This document shows, piece by piece, positions 7,893 to 17,233 of a stretch of DNA of 64,000 nucleotides. The stretch's first letter is position 1. Each line of letters starts with the position of its first letter. The notes beneath the pieces were generated by a model. That model searched no databases. It saw nothing but the letters and a program-made list of their open reading frames with translations, and had not been told where the DNA came from. The stretch covers positions 124,001 through 188,000 of the forward strand of contig CBDBJR010000001.1 of assembly GCA_965206445.1 (NCBI GenBank), read 5' to 3'. The position numbers were made by a program, and so were the translations under genes. Source of the DNA: CBDBJR01 sp965206445. Lineage in GTDB: Bacteria > Pseudomonadota > Gammaproteobacteria > Arenicellales > Poriferihabitantaceae.

Positions 7893-8754
7893 CCACTTGT
7901 TGTTTGACTATCAGCGCTACCCCAAACAGAACTACGGCGCCGCCGAGCAGGGTTTGCAGGCTGGGTACTTCGGCCAGCCAGAGCCAGGCCATGATGCCGG
8001 CTAGTACCGGTTGTAAAAACAGGAAGCTGGTGACGACGCCGGCGGGTAGATGCGCCAGGGCATAGAACCATAGAAAAAATCCGAGGCCGCTGGATAGGAT
8101 GCCCATGGCGAAAATCGATAGCAGTACTTCGCCGGGGGCGAGCAGGCCGGCGGCGATGGTGTCGGGGAGTAGGTAGAGCAGCGGCAGGACGCCAAAAAAG
8201 CTGGTGTAGGAGGTCATGGCCAGCGGTGAGTAGCGGGCGAAAAATGGCTTTTGGAATACGAAAAAAATCGTTATCGATGCGACCGCAACAAACAGTATCA
8301 GGTAGCCCTGGAGCGTGCCGCCGGTCGGTTTGACCAGCATGATCAGGGCGACCCCGGAGAGGCAGATTAGAATCCCCGCCCAGGCTGGTCGCGATAGTTT
8401 TTCATCCAGAAACAGCCACGCTAACAGGCTGGCGAAGACCGGAATGGTGGCTATGATCATCGCCGCCGCGGCTACCGATACTTTGCCGACGCCGAAGACG
8501 AAGCACAGTTGATACAGCGTCACGCCGAGCAGGCTGAGCAGGATGATGGCGGGCAGGTCGCGCTTGCCCGGCAGCGGGAATCGGCCGCAGGCGAACAGCA
8601 GCAGGTATAGCCCGCTGGCGGCCAGATAGCGCAGCAGTACGACTTGTTCGACGGCAAAATACGGCAGCGCGGCTTTGCTGGCCGGGAAGGCGAAGGACCA
8701 GAAGACGATCGTCAATAACGCGGCCAACAGCGGCAGGCGGGGATGGGGGGGCAT
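7873..8754 (-). CDS. EamA-family (DMT) transporter
   Basis: 293 aa from ATG at 8754, with GAGGT 9 nt upstream; the much longer open frame upstream is not conserved-looking. About ten hydrophobic segments in two EamA repeats, beginning LLAALLTIVFWSFAFPASKAAL with the usual WGSxF-like first helix. The family exports small metabolites or drugs across the inner membrane; substrate unknown. The last residues AAKGGN and the stop come from the hairpin at 7880-7892 of the repeat element, so the natural end of the gene has been overwritten or the element landed at the stop. Confidence 0.9.
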   Translation of the reverse strand: MPPHPRLPLLAALLTIVFWSFAFPASKAALPYFAVEQVVLLRYLAASGLYLLLFACGRFPLPGKRDLPAIILLSLLGVTLYQLCFVFGVGKVSVAAAAMIIATIPVFASLLAWLFLDEKLSRPAWAGILICLSGVALIMLVKPTGGTLQGYLILFVAVASITIFFVFQKPFFARYSPLAMTSYTSFFGVLPLLYLLPDTIAAGLLAPGEVLLSIFAMGILSSGLGFFLWFYALAHLPAGVVTSFLFLQPVLAGIMAWLWLAEVPSLQTLLGGAVVLFGVALIVKQQVAAKGGN

Positions 8755-9039
8755 TATCGGTACCTCACTATGGCAGTAAAATCCGGGGTAGAATGCGGGC
8801 GCATCGGGTCGGCTGGTGCTGATCTGTATGCGGCATTCGGCCTGGGTGATGTCGGTTGTACGGGCGGCTATTGTATCGGCAATCTGTTGTGCGCTCCGGC
8901 GGTAAACGGCTGTCGATAGCGGTGGGCGGGGGCGCGCTGTTGTGCCGGTTATACCAGGCCGGATTGCGGCCCGGCGGGGCGGCCGGTGGCGGGCGCGATT
9001 AATACCAACCATGCAGGATACGTTATCCGGGGGAAAAAC

Positions 9040-10383
9040 ATGTCGGATGTGGCCGATAAGCTTGAGGTGTATCTGGTCGGTGGGGCGGTTCGGGATCGGC
9101 TGCTGGACTGGCCGGTGGCCGATCGGGACTGGGTGGTGGTCGGCTCGACTCCGCAGCAGATGCTGGCGCTGGGGTTTCACGCGGTCGGCAGCGATTTTCC
9201 GGTGTTTTTGCATCCGCATAGCAATGAGGCGTATGCACTGGCGCGGCAGGAGCGAAAAATCGGCAGCGGCTACCACGGGTTTGAGGCGGTCAGTAATCCG
9301 ACTATCTCGCTCGAGCAGGATCTGCTGCGCCGTGATCTGACTATCAACGCTATCGCGCAGGATCGGAGCGGTAATCTGATCGACCCGTTCGGTGGTGTGG
9401 CTGATTTGCAGCACAAGCGGCTGCGGCATGTTTCGGCGGCGTTTGCGGAGGATCCGGTGCGGGTGTTGCGCACCGCCCGCTTCAGCGCCCGATTGCAGCA
9501 TCTCGGTTTTGCGATTGACGCCGACACCGCGCAGTTGATGCGGCAAATCGTCCTGCGCGGTGAGGTCGATGCGCTGACCGCCGAGCGGGTCTGGCAGGAG
9601 TTGCAGAAGGCGATGCAGGGGCGGGATTTTTCGCATTTTATCCGGGTTTTACGCCACTGCGGCGCCCTGGCGAAAGTCCTGCCGGAGGTGGATGCGCTGT
9701 TTGGGGTGCCGCAGACGGCGCGATACCACCCGGAGATCGACACCGGGGTGCACGTGTTGATGTCGCTTGACGCGGCGCAGCAGTTGACCGCCGACCCGCG
9801 GGTGATTTTTGCGGTTTTGGTGCACGACCTGGGCAAGGGGGTGACGCCGGCCGCCGAGTTGCCGTCGCATCGCGGGCATGAGCACACCGGACTGCCGCTG
9901 GTGCGCGCGGTATGCCGGCGGCTGCGGGTGCCGAAAAAATACCGCCGGATGGCGTTGGTGGTCTGCGAGCTGCACTTGCATCACCACCGGTTTGCGCAGC
10001 TGCGGCCGACGACGATGCTGAAGCTGCTGGAGCGGCTGAATGCGTTTCGCGAACCGCAGAACGTGGCGGATTTTTGCCTCGCGTGCAGCGCCGACCTGCG
10101 CGGGCGCACCGGCAGTGAAAATATGCGGGTGGAGCAGACCGAGCTGGTGCACCGGGTGCATCGGGCCGCGCAGGGTGTGGACGCCGGCGGGATTGCGGCG
10201 GCGGTCATGCAGTCGATCGAGCAGGCGGGCGCGCAGGTGAGTGCGCCGGCGGGCGGGCCCGAGTTGCCTGAACACGCTGTCGGGGAGCGCATTGCTACGG
10301 CCATATACCGGGCGCGGCTGAGTGCGATTCGGGCGCAGTTGCGCGCCGACAGCGGGCCATCCGCGGCCCCGGAAACGGCTTGA
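9040..10383 (+). CDS. cca: Multifunctional CCA tRNA nucleotidyltransferase
   Basis: Adds or repairs the 3' CCA of tRNA. 447 aa from ATG 9040 (MSDVADKLEVYLVGGAVRD). The nucleotidyltransferase site has GGAVRD (about residues 12-17) and the metal-binding DRDWVVVG. The RRDLTINAIA and RVLRTARFSARL segments are class II CCA enzyme landmarks. The C-terminal HD domain (VLVHDLGKG, then HRGHEHTG) gives the phosphatase and phosphodiesterase activities of the proteobacterial multifunctional form. Followed after 55 nt by nadA. Confidence 0.95.
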   Translation: MSDVADKLEVYLVGGAVRDRLLDWPVADRDWVVVGSTPQQMLALGFHAVGSDFPVFLHPHSNEAYALARQERKIGSGYHGFEAVSNPTISLEQDLLRRDLTINAIAQDRSGNLIDPFGGVADLQHKRLRHVSAAFAEDPVRVLRTARFSARLQHLGFAIDADTAQLMRQIVLRGEVDALTAERVWQELQKAMQGRDFSHFIRVLRHCGALAKVLPEVDALFGVPQTARYHPEIDTGVHVLMSLDAAQQLTADPRVIFAVLVHDLGKGVTPAAELPSHRGHEHTGLPLVRAVCRRLRVPKKYRRMALVVCELHLHHHRFAQLRPTTMLKLLERLNAFREPQNVADFCLACSADLRGRTGSENMRVEQTELVHRVHRAAQGVDAGGIAAAVMQSIEQAGAQVSAPAGGPELPEHAVGERIATAIYRARLSAIRAQLRADSGPSAAPETA

Positions 10384-10438
10384 AAAAAAGCGGTTGGCGG
10401 GACATAATCAGCGCTACTTCACTTACCCATCCGTGTCG

Positions 10439-11500
10439 ATGACCACCGCGCCTCCGGTTTCACCTGCTCAGCTCCGGCGCATAAAAGCGCTGGCCGCCCA
10501 CGCCTGGGCGGTCGAGCATGCCGAGCTGGCGCCGGCGCAGGTCCGGTTGCTGAAGGCGCGCATCAAGCGGCTGCTGCAACGCCGGGATGCGGTGCTGGTG
10601 GCGCATTATTATGTCGATGAGCAGCTGCAGGAGCTGGCCGATGAAACCGGCGGTTGCGTTGCCGACTCGCTCGAGATGGCGCGCTTTGGCTACCGCCACC
10701 CGGCGCAGACCGTGGTGGTTGCGGGGGTGCGCTTTATGGGCGAAACCGCCAAAATTCTGAGCCCGGAAAAGCGCATCCTGATGGTGGAGACGGAGGCCGA
10801 GTGCTCGCTCGATCTGGCCTGCCCGGCGGCGGCCTTTGCGGCCTGGTGCGATCAACATCCGCAGCGCACCGTGGTGGTGTATGCCAATACCGGTGCGGCG
10901 GTGAAGGCGCGCGCGGACTGGGTGGTGACGTCGTCGATTGCGCTGGCGGTGATCCGCCATTTGCAGCAGCGCGGCGAGACATTTATCTGGGCGCCGGATC
11001 GCTTCCTCGGTGATTATGTCCAACGCCAGACGGCGGCCGATATGCTGCTTTGGCAGGGCGCCTGTGTGGTGCATGAGGAATTCAAAGCCGAGGCGCTGCT
11101 GGGGCTGATGCAGCAGCATCCGCAGGCCAAAGTGCTGGTGCATCCGGAGTCGCCGGCCGGGGTGATTGCATTGGCGGATCTGGTTGGCTCAACCAGCCAG
11201 CTTATTCAGGCTGCCCGGACTATGGACGCTGATAAGTTTATTGTCGCTACTGAATCGGGTATTTTCCATAAAATGCGCCAGGCGGCGCCGGGTAAAACTT
11301 TTCTGGAGGCACCGACTGCCGGTGAAGGTGCGTCTTGTGAAAGCTGTGCGCAGTGTCCGTGGATGAAGATGAATGACTTGCGTCGGCTGGAGCGAATATT
11401 GGAGGGCGAGGGGGATGAAATTTTGATCGACGAGCCGACGCGGCGGCAGGCTGAGCGGTCGCTCCGGCGGATGATTGAGTTTCAGCAGGCGGCGCATTGA
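10439..11500 (+). CDS. nadA: Quinolinate synthase A
   Basis: Condenses iminoaspartate with dihydroxyacetone phosphate to quinolinate in NAD synthesis. 353 aa from ATG 10439; the open frame upstream runs into cca and is not conserved. Landmarks are VLVAHYYVDEQLQELAD, the three cysteines expected to hold the 4Fe-4S cluster (TEAECS, WQGACVVHEEF, CESCAQCPWM) and the substrate motif HPESPAGV. The family is oxygen-sensitive. nadB and nadC are not in the window. Confidence 0.95.
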   Translation: MTTAPPVSPAQLRRIKALAAHAWAVEHAELAPAQVRLLKARIKRLLQRRDAVLVAHYYVDEQLQELADETGGCVADSLEMARFGYRHPAQTVVVAGVRFMGETAKILSPEKRILMVETEAECSLDLACPAAAFAAWCDQHPQRTVVVYANTGAAVKARADWVVTSSIALAVIRHLQQRGETFIWAPDRFLGDYVQRQTAADMLLWQGACVVHEEFKAEALLGLMQQHPQAKVLVHPESPAGVIALADLVGSTSQLIQAARTMDADKFIVATESGIFHKMRQAAPGKTFLEAPTAGEGASCESCAQCPWMKMNDLRRLERILEGEGDEILIDEPTRRQAERSLRRMIEFQQAAH

Positions 11501-11545
11501 TTCTGTCCGGGGGGTGAGATGGCGCGGGCTGTTGCGTTGGCTATG

Positions 11546-11676
11546 CTCCCCCCTGACAAGGGGGGTGGGGGGGGTTGGAAGGTTGGCGGTGTGGAATGGT
11601 CACATCTATTGAACCACTTCAGTGCGGGTTTGCTGGTTTTAACCCCCCCAACCCCCCTTGTCAGTGTCAGGGGGGC
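11546..11676. repeat. Inverted pair of CCCCCCTGACAAGGGGGG repeats
   Basis: The left arm (11546-11575) reads CTCCCCCCTGACAAGGGGGG followed by a G-tract and TT. The right arm (11641-11676) is its near-exact reverse complement with a small internal duplication (TGACACTGACA). About 65 nt separate them. The same core forms the palindrome at 4836-4861. It fills the gap after nadA and might end transcription in either direction. Confidence 0.75.
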
Positions 11677-11741
11677 TTTATGTGAACGGGGAGCGGTTGC
11701 TTGCCGGCGAAAATCGAAAAAATCATGCTGAACTTGCTGCA

Positions 11742-12512
11742 ATGACTGCGACGCGAACAAAGATCACTTTTACTGGGGGCGGCGGCGAGCAGTTGGCCGG
11801 CTTGCTGGAGACGCCGGCAACGCCGGCGCGGGCCGTGGCGCTGTTTGCGCATTGCTTTACCTGCGGCAAAGATATTGTCGCCGCCTCGCGCATTGCGCGT
11901 GCGCTGGTTGCGCACGGCCTGGCGGTGATGCGCTTCGACTTCACCGGGCTGGGCGGCAGTGACGGGGATTTTGCCAATACTAACTTTTCATCCAATGTGC
12001 AGGATCTGGTGGCGGCGGCCAATTATCTGCGGGAACACGGCACGCCGCCGACGCTGTTGATAGGCCATAGCCTGGGCGGGACGGCGGTGCTCAAGGCGGC
12101 GCATCAGATCGCCGAGAGCCGCGCGGTGGTGACGATTGGTTCGCCGGCGGGGGCCGAGCATGTGATCCGGCAGTTTGCCTGCGACGTGCCGCAAATCCGG
12201 GCGCAGGGTGAAGCCGAGGTCAGCCTGGCCGGGCGCCGCTTTGTGATTCGCGAACAGTTTCTCGACGATATCGCTGAGAAAAAACAGGATGCGGTCGGCA
12301 GGCTCAATAAGGCGCTGTTGATATTTCATTCGCCGGTGGATGAGATCGTGCCAATCCGGGAGGCGGAAAAAATTTACCACGCGGCGCGGCACCCGAAGAG
12401 CTTTATCAGTCTGGCTGGCGCCGATCATCTGCTCAGCCGGAAACATCAGGCCGATTACGTTGCCGCCAACATCGCCGCCTGGGCCGGGCACTTGCTTGCC
12501 GACCGCGCATGA
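11742..12512 (+). CDS. Alpha/beta hydrolase, OsmC-associated type
   Basis: 256 aa from ATG 11742 (MTATRTKITFTG). The catalytic triad is readable: nucleophile in GHSLGG, acid in SPVDEIVP, histidine in GADHLLS. The run FAHCFTCGKDIVAASRIARAL and FDFTGLGGSDGDFANTNFSSNV is typical of hydrolases that are fused to, or sit beside, OsmC-like peroxidases. Here there is no OsmC domain, so this is the stand-alone form. Substrate unknown. The stop overlaps the next gene (ATGATG), suggesting coupled translation. Confidence 0.85.
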   Translation: MTATRTKITFTGGGGEQLAGLLETPATPARAVALFAHCFTCGKDIVAASRIARALVAHGLAVMRFDFTGLGGSDGDFANTNFSSNVQDLVAAANYLREHGTPPTLLIGHSLGGTAVLKAAHQIAESRAVVTIGSPAGAEHVIRQFACDVPQIRAQGEAEVSLAGRRFVIREQFLDDIAEKKQDAVGRLNKALLIFHSPVDEIVPIREAEKIYHAARHPKSFISLAGADHLLSRKHQADYVAANIAAWAGHLLADRA

Positions 12513-13888
12513 TGAAAAACAAACGCAAGCCGCTGAACAAGAAGCCGCTGAACAAGACCGCGTCACTGCCGCTGAACAAGAATCCGCTGAACAAGACCGC
12601 GTCACTGCTGGTGATCGGGTTGGTGATATTTGCCTTGCATTACGTGTTGATGTTCGTGCAAATGCAGCAATCGGGCGAGTACGATATGCGCGGCAAGTGG
12701 GCTCTGGTGCCCCACTATGAGATTGGGGTCAATCAAACCGGCAGTCCGTTCACCCGCGCCTACAACCGCCTGCTGGGCTGGGACGGACAGTGGTACTACG
12801 ACATCGCCCGACGCGGCTACGTCTGCGCGCAACTGCCTGAAACAAATAATCCGCATGTCTGCAACCTGGGTTTCTTTCCGCTGGTTTCCATGACCGGTAG
12901 TTTTCTTTCGTGGTTTGGCGTCGATCTGATTTTCGCGGTGCCGCTGGTCGCACAGGCGGCATGGCTGGGGAGCATCCTGCTGTTTTTGCTGCTCCTCAGA
13001 CAGGCGGGCGGCGGAACCATCGCGCCGATGCGGCTGTTGCCGTTGCTGTTGCTGGTGGCGTATCCCGGCACACTGTTTTTATTCACGCCGCATTCCGAGT
13101 CGCTGGTGGTGTTTTTTCTTATGCTGGTGGCGTTTCTGTCCTACAGTCAGCTGCACAGCCCGACAACGGCAAAATTGCTGGCGCTGTCGGCCGCCTGCTT
13201 TGTGGCCAGTCTGACCAAAGTGACCGGCGTCATGGGCGTTGCGATTCCGATCCTGCTGGGCAGTTGCGCTTTTCTGGCCGGCGGCGTGAAGCGGAAAACG
13301 GCCATCCGGCTGGTGGTGTTACCCGCTCTGTGCGGACTGCTCGGGCTGGTGTCGTTTCTGGTGTATTGTCAGGTTGTTTTTGGCGATTGGGCGATCTATT
13401 TCAAGTCGGTTGGCTCGGGCTGGGGGGTTTTCGTTGAGGGCGCCGCCAGCGGCGGTGGTCGATTTTTCAACCTGTCGGCTATCTACACCGGTTTTCAGTG
13501 GCACGATTATTTGCCGATCCGGTTTACCAAGTCCATGATTCTGGCGGTGGTGCCAATGATTGTGTTGCTGGCGGTCGCACAGTGGCGGCACAGAAATACC
13601 GCATCGATACTCTGCCTGGCCCTGCCGCTGTTCAGCATCGTACTGGTGTCTTACTGGCTATTCACGATTCGCGGATACGGCCCGGAATCGCTGCATCGGG
13701 ATTTTCTCCGCCAGTTCATGCCGGCGGTTGCGCTGATGATGCTGATGGCGGCGCTGTTGATGCAGCCGCCGAAAAACGGGCTGCTGCGCTCCGCCATTGT
13801 GCTGTTTTACGGGCTGGCGATTGCGCTGTGCGGGTTTTGGCAGTACCGGATGCTCGGGTTTTTTGCGCAGGGCCGGTGGGTGGGCTGA
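12509..13888 (+). CDS. Integral membrane glycosyltransferase, PIG-V/mannosyltransferase-like
   Basis: 459 aa with about ten hydrophobic segments. The loop after the first helix carries WDGQWYYDIARRGYV and then NLGFFPL, the pattern of PIG-V-like and other GT-C mannosyltransferases that use polyprenyl-phosphate sugars. The first 33 residues are basic and made of a DNA-level repeat: AACAAG-centred units give KPLNKKPLNKTASL then PLNKNPLNKTASL. A later start (for example near 12602) would skip this repeat. It probably acts in the inner membrane on a lipid-linked glycan, in line with the aminotransferase 270 nt downstream. Exact substrate cannot be told. Confidence 0.65.
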   Translation: MMKNKRKPLNKKPLNKTASLPLNKNPLNKTASLLVIGLVIFALHYVLMFVQMQQSGEYDMRGKWALVPHYEIGVNQTGSPFTRAYNRLLGWDGQWYYDIARRGYVCAQLPETNNPHVCNLGFFPLVSMTGSFLSWFGVDLIFAVPLVAQAAWLGSILLFLLLLRQAGGGTIAPMRLLPLLLLVAYPGTLFLFTPHSESLVVFFLMLVAFLSYSQLHSPTTAKLLALSAACFVASLTKVTGVMGVAIPILLGSCAFLAGGVKRKTAIRLVVLPALCGLLGLVSFLVYCQVVFGDWAIYFKSVGSGWGVFVEGAASGGGRFFNLSAIYTGFQWHDYLPIRFTKSMILAVVPMIVLLAVAQWRHRNTASILCLALPLFSIVLVSYWLFTIRGYGPESLHRDFLRQFMPAVALMMLMAALLMQPPKNGLLRSAIVLFYGLAIALCGFWQYRMLGFFAQGRWVG

Positions 13889-13956
13889 GTCGGTCGCGGG
13901 TTCGACCGGCGTTGACGACGCCATACCGATAAGCGCGGCAATCGACGCCGACAGCA

Positions 13957-14159
13957 ATGACCATAGACATAGCGCACATTACCCGCGACCTGCGGCTGGA
14001 TGAGCGGGGGATATGGCGCTGCCGCGACAGCGAAAATGTTTCTTATGATGCGGCGGCACATAATGGCGTCTATGCCGTTGAGGAGCGCTCTTTCCGCCGC
14101 CGGGCCGGGCTGTTTTTGATGTCGGCGGCGGCAACGGCGGTTTGATTTGCCCGACGCCG
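13957..14159 (+). pseudogene. Class I SAM methyltransferase remnant with internal deletion
   Basis: The start looks intact: MTIDIAHITRDLRLDERGIWRCRDSENVS, then YAVEERSF. In the intact family this is followed by FRHRN and, some 15 residues on, the SAM-binding FDVGGGNG. Here the frame passes straight to RRRAGLFLMSA and stops, while another frame of the same DNA reads VFDVGGGNG at about 14108-14133. So a deletion removed the region between and shifted the frame, and the C-terminal three quarters is gone. It abuts rffA, its usual partner in sugar-modification clusters. Confidence 0.7.
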
Positions 14160-15299
14160 ATGATCCCGTTCAATAAGCCGTATCTGACCGGCGCCGAGCT
14201 GGCGTACATTACCGCGGCGCATGCGCGCGGCGAGCTGGCCGGTGACGGCGAATTTACCCGCTTTTGCCAGCACTGGCTCGAGCGCAACCTGGGCTGCGCA
14301 CGCGCATTTTTGACCCCTTCATGCACGGCGGCACTGGAAATGTGCGCGCTGGTGCTGGATATTCGGCCGCAGGATGAGGTGATCCTGCCGTCGTTTACAT
14401 TTCCATCGACCGCCAATGCGTTTGTGCTGCGCGGCGCGGTGCCGGTGTTTGTCGATATTCGCGCCGATACCCTGAACCTCGACGCGCAGCGGATTGAGGC
14501 GGCAATCACGGCAAAAACCAAAGCGATTGCGGTCGTGCATTACGCCGGTGTCGGCTGCGACATGGCGCCGATTCTGGATATTGCCGCCCGCTATCGGCTA
14601 AAGGTTATCGAAGACGCGGCGCAGGCGATTGGCGCCACCTACCGCGGTCAGCCGCTCGGCACGCTGGGCGACCTGGGTGCGCTGAGTTTTCATGCCACCA
14701 AGAACGTGATTGCCGGCGAAGGCGGCGCGCTGCTGGTCAACGACGACAGTCTGTCCGAGCAGGCTGAAATCATCCGCGAGAAAGGCACCGACCGCAGCCG
14801 GTTCCGCCGGGGTCAGGTGGATAAATATACCTGGCGCGCGGTCGGCTCGTCGTTTTTGCCCGGGGAATTGACCGCCGCCTGTTTGCGCGCGCAGCTCGAA
14901 CACGCCACCGAGATTCAGGCGCGCCGGATGGCGGCCTGGAATCGCTATCGGGAGCACTTGCAGCCGCTGGCCGACCGGGGGCGGATCAGCCTGCCGACGA
15001 TACCGGATGACTGCGGCCATAACGCGCATATTTTCTATGTGCTATTGCACGCGGGGCTCGACCGGCAGCGCGTGCTGGCGCGGATGCGAGAGAATCATTG
15101 CGAGGCGCTGTTTCACTATGTGCCGCTGCACACGTCCCCGGCCGGCAAACAATTTGGCCGCACGCATGGCGCGCTGCATCATACCGAGCGGATTGCGCGG
15201 CAGTTGATCAGGCTGCCGCTCTGGGTCGGCATCACCGAGGAACAGCAGCAGCAGGTGGTGCGGCAGCTTGACCGGGCGATGCAGGCGGACGGCGGGTGA
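14160..15299 (+). CDS. rffA: dTDP-4-amino-4,6-dideoxygalactose transaminase (RffA/WecE type)
   Basis: 379 aa from ATG 14160 (MIPFNKPYLTGAEL). PLP-dependent aminotransferase of the DegT/DnrJ/EryC1 family; the MIPFNKP start is the RffA hallmark. The PLP lysine is Lys181 in SFHATKN, followed by GEGGALLVND. It would transfer an amino group from glutamate to dTDP-4-keto-6-deoxy-D-glucose, giving a sugar for enterobacterial common antigen or another surface glycan. The upstream GT-C protein and methyltransferase remnant fit a surface-glycan locus. Confidence 0.9.
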   Translation: MIPFNKPYLTGAELAYITAAHARGELAGDGEFTRFCQHWLERNLGCARAFLTPSCTAALEMCALVLDIRPQDEVILPSFTFPSTANAFVLRGAVPVFVDIRADTLNLDAQRIEAAITAKTKAIAVVHYAGVGCDMAPILDIAARYRLKVIEDAAQAIGATYRGQPLGTLGDLGALSFHATKNVIAGEGGALLVNDDSLSEQAEIIREKGTDRSRFRRGQVDKYTWRAVGSSFLPGELTAACLRAQLEHATEIQARRMAAWNRYREHLQPLADRGRISLPTIPDDCGHNAHIFYVLLHAGLDRQRVLARMRENHCEALFHYVPLHTSPAGKQFGRTHGALHHTERIARQLIRLPLWVGITEEQQQQVVRQLDRAMQADGG

Positions 15300-15310
15300 C
15301 GCGGCGCGAT

Positions 15311-16207
15311 TCAGTCGATCACGCCGGTTGGGGCGGCCGGCGCCGGCGAGTCGGTTGTTTCCGCTGCCATCATTTCCGGTGTTTCCAGCGAGATGCGGCC
15401 AATCAGCCCGGCGCGATAATCGGCCACCACTAGCCGGGCGATTTTGTCCAGCTCGACCTCCCCGCCCGGCTTTAAGCAGCCGCGCGCGCGCCCGGCAGCG
15501 CGTAAAAAATCCCGCGCATCCTGCACGCTGGCCGCCTGTCGGTAGCGCCCGGCCAGCCGCATCGGATACGCGCGCAGCAGATAAGACACCAGGTACCCCG
15601 CCACCTCCTGCTGGGGCAGCACGCTGTCTTTGATTGCGCCGGTCGCGGCCAGCCGAAAACCGCTGTGCCGGTTGGCGATATTGCCCCACAGCACGCCTGG
15701 CGTGTCCAGCAGTGTTATGCCCTCGGCCAGATCAATGCGCTGCGGCTGGCGGGTAATGGCGGGTTCATTGCCGGTTTTGGCTATCGCCCGACCGGCCAGC
15801 AGGTTGATCAGCGTCGATTTGCCGACGTTGGGAATGCCGGCAACCAGCGCGGTGATGCCGGCGCCCTGGCGTGCTCGCGAGCGGGGTTGCAAGCGCCGGC
15901 ACACGGTGAGGATGTGCCGCACCCGGCCAGCGTCGTTTTTGCCGACCGCGCAGACCGACGCGACCGGCGGCCGCCGGAGCAGCGCCTGCCAGCGCGCGGT
16001 GACCTGCGGGTCGGCCAGGTCTTCCTTGGTCAATATCAGCAGATACGGTTTGTCGGCGCGAATCTCCGCCAACAGGGGGTTTGCGCTGCTGTACGGGATG
16101 CGGGCATCGCGCAGTTCGATTACCGCATCGACCTGCCGGCAGCGCTGGCGCATCTCCTTTGCCGCTTTGTGCATGTGGCCGGGGAACCACTGAATTTGCT
16201 GCGCCAT
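15311..16207 (-). CDS. ylqF: Ribosome biogenesis GTPase YlqF/RbgA
   Basis: 298 aa from ATG 16207 (MAQQIQWFPGHMHKA), the conserved family start. The GTPase motifs are circularly permuted, as in all YlqF proteins: G4 (LTKED, residues 59-63) comes before G1 (GIPNVGKS, 125-132) and G3 (DTPG, 168-171). In Bacillus the protein is needed for late assembly of the large ribosomal subunit. Convergent with rffA, 11 nt apart. Confidence 0.93.
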   Translation of the reverse strand: MAQQIQWFPGHMHKAAKEMRQRCRQVDAVIELRDARIPYSSANPLLAEIRADKPYLLILTKEDLADPQVTARWQALLRRPPVASVCAVGKNDAGRVRHILTVCRRLQPRSRARQGAGITALVAGIPNVGKSTLINLLAGRAIAKTGNEPAITRQPQRIDLAEGITLLDTPGVLWGNIANRHSGFRLAATGAIKDSVLPQQEVAGYLVSYLLRAYPMRLAGRYRQAASVQDARDFLRAAGRARGCLKPGGEVELDKIARLVVADYRAGLIGRISLETPEMMAAETTDSPAPAAPTGVID

Positions 16208-16253
16208 GGCGGCCGGGTTGCGCCCAGTAAAATGGATTGGGAAACGGGCCGGC

Positions 16254-17093
16254 TTACAGCAGCCGGATTTGATCTTTGCCGAGGTCGATAGAGCGGTTTT
16301 TGTACAGCGCGCCGAGTGCTTTTTTGTAGCGGCTTTTGCTGACCCCAAACTGGGAAAAAATGACCTCGGCGGCGGTTTTGTCGGTCAGCGATGAGACGCC
16401 GCCGTTGGCGCGCAGGAAGGTCACAATCTCCGCCTGCAGGCCGCCCTGCGCCCCGGTGTTGGGCGACAGCGATAAATCCAGGCGTCCGTCCGGTCGGATG
16501 TGCTTGATGCGGCCGCCGGTTTGCTCGCCAATGGCAATCGGCCTGACGGCTTCGCTGTGGAAGATCAGGCCGAGATGGCTGCCGTCGACCACGGCTTTAT
16601 AGCCCAGCGGGCTGCGATCGACAATCAATAAGCTGACCGCCTGTCCGCACTTGAAGCCGTGGCCCTGCTCCGACAGAAAAGTATGCAGTCGGCTCGAGGC
16701 GGTAATCCGCTGCGTCTTTTGGTCGAGATACACGTAGACCGCATAGGCGTGCCCCGGCTGCATTGGCACCGCCTGCTGACCGAACGGCACCAGCAAATCC
16801 TTTGGCAGCCCCCAATCCATAAACGCCCCGGTCCGATTGACGGCGGCCACCTGCAAATACGCGCACTCGCCGACCATCACCTTTGGCTGCTCGGTGGTGG
16901 CAATCAGGCGATCTTCGGAGTCTTTATAGACAAACACCGAGATAAAATCGTCAATCTCGAGGCCCTGCGGCACATAGCGCTTCGGCATCAGGATTTCGGG
17001 CGCGTCGGTGACCGCGTCGGTGACCGCAAGGTAGACGCCGAAATCTACCCGCCGGGCTACTTGCATCTGGTTTAGGTTGCCTATTTTCAGCAT
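16254..17093 (-). CDS. CvfB/YitL-family S1 RNA-binding protein
   Basis: 279 aa from ATG 17093 (MLKIGNLNQMQVARRVDFGVYL). It begins with an S1-like domain (EILMPKRYVP, LEIDDFISVFVYKD) typical of CvfB, followed by further OB-fold repeats (GAFMDWGLPKDLLVPF; YKAVVDGSHLGLIF). It ends in a winged-helix segment (ANGGVSSLTDKTAAEVIFSQFGVSKSRYKKALGALYK split over about 45 residues). CvfB proteins bind RNA and affect virulence gene expression in Staphylococcus; the role here is unknown. In the same direction as ylqF, 46 nt apart. Confidence 0.88.
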   Translation of the reverse strand: MLKIGNLNQMQVARRVDFGVYLAVTDAVTDAPEILMPKRYVPQGLEIDDFISVFVYKDSEDRLIATTEQPKVMVGECAYLQVAAVNRTGAFMDWGLPKDLLVPFGQQAVPMQPGHAYAVYVYLDQKTQRITASSRLHTFLSEQGHGFKCGQAVSLLIVDRSPLGYKAVVDGSHLGLIFHSEAVRPIAIGEQTGGRIKHIRPDGRLDLSLSPNTGAQGGLQAEIVTFLRANGGVSSLTDKTAAEVIFSQFGVSKSRYKKALGALYKNRSIDLGKDQIRLL

Positions 17094-17233
17094 TTGGGAT
17101 CCGGTTCCGCCGTTATCCGTCAAAACGAACCGGATTATAGCGCAGCGGGGTGCTGCTCTGGCCGGTATCAACGGCGGTGTGGGTGAATTACTCCGGCTTG
17201 CCCGGGGGTGTGCTTGAGGGCGTGGTGGAAAAG

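Noticed and set aside
8755..9636. Long N-terminal extension of the EamA frame over cca
   Set aside because: It is antisense to cca, basic and low-complexity; a good start with ribosome site exists at 8754.
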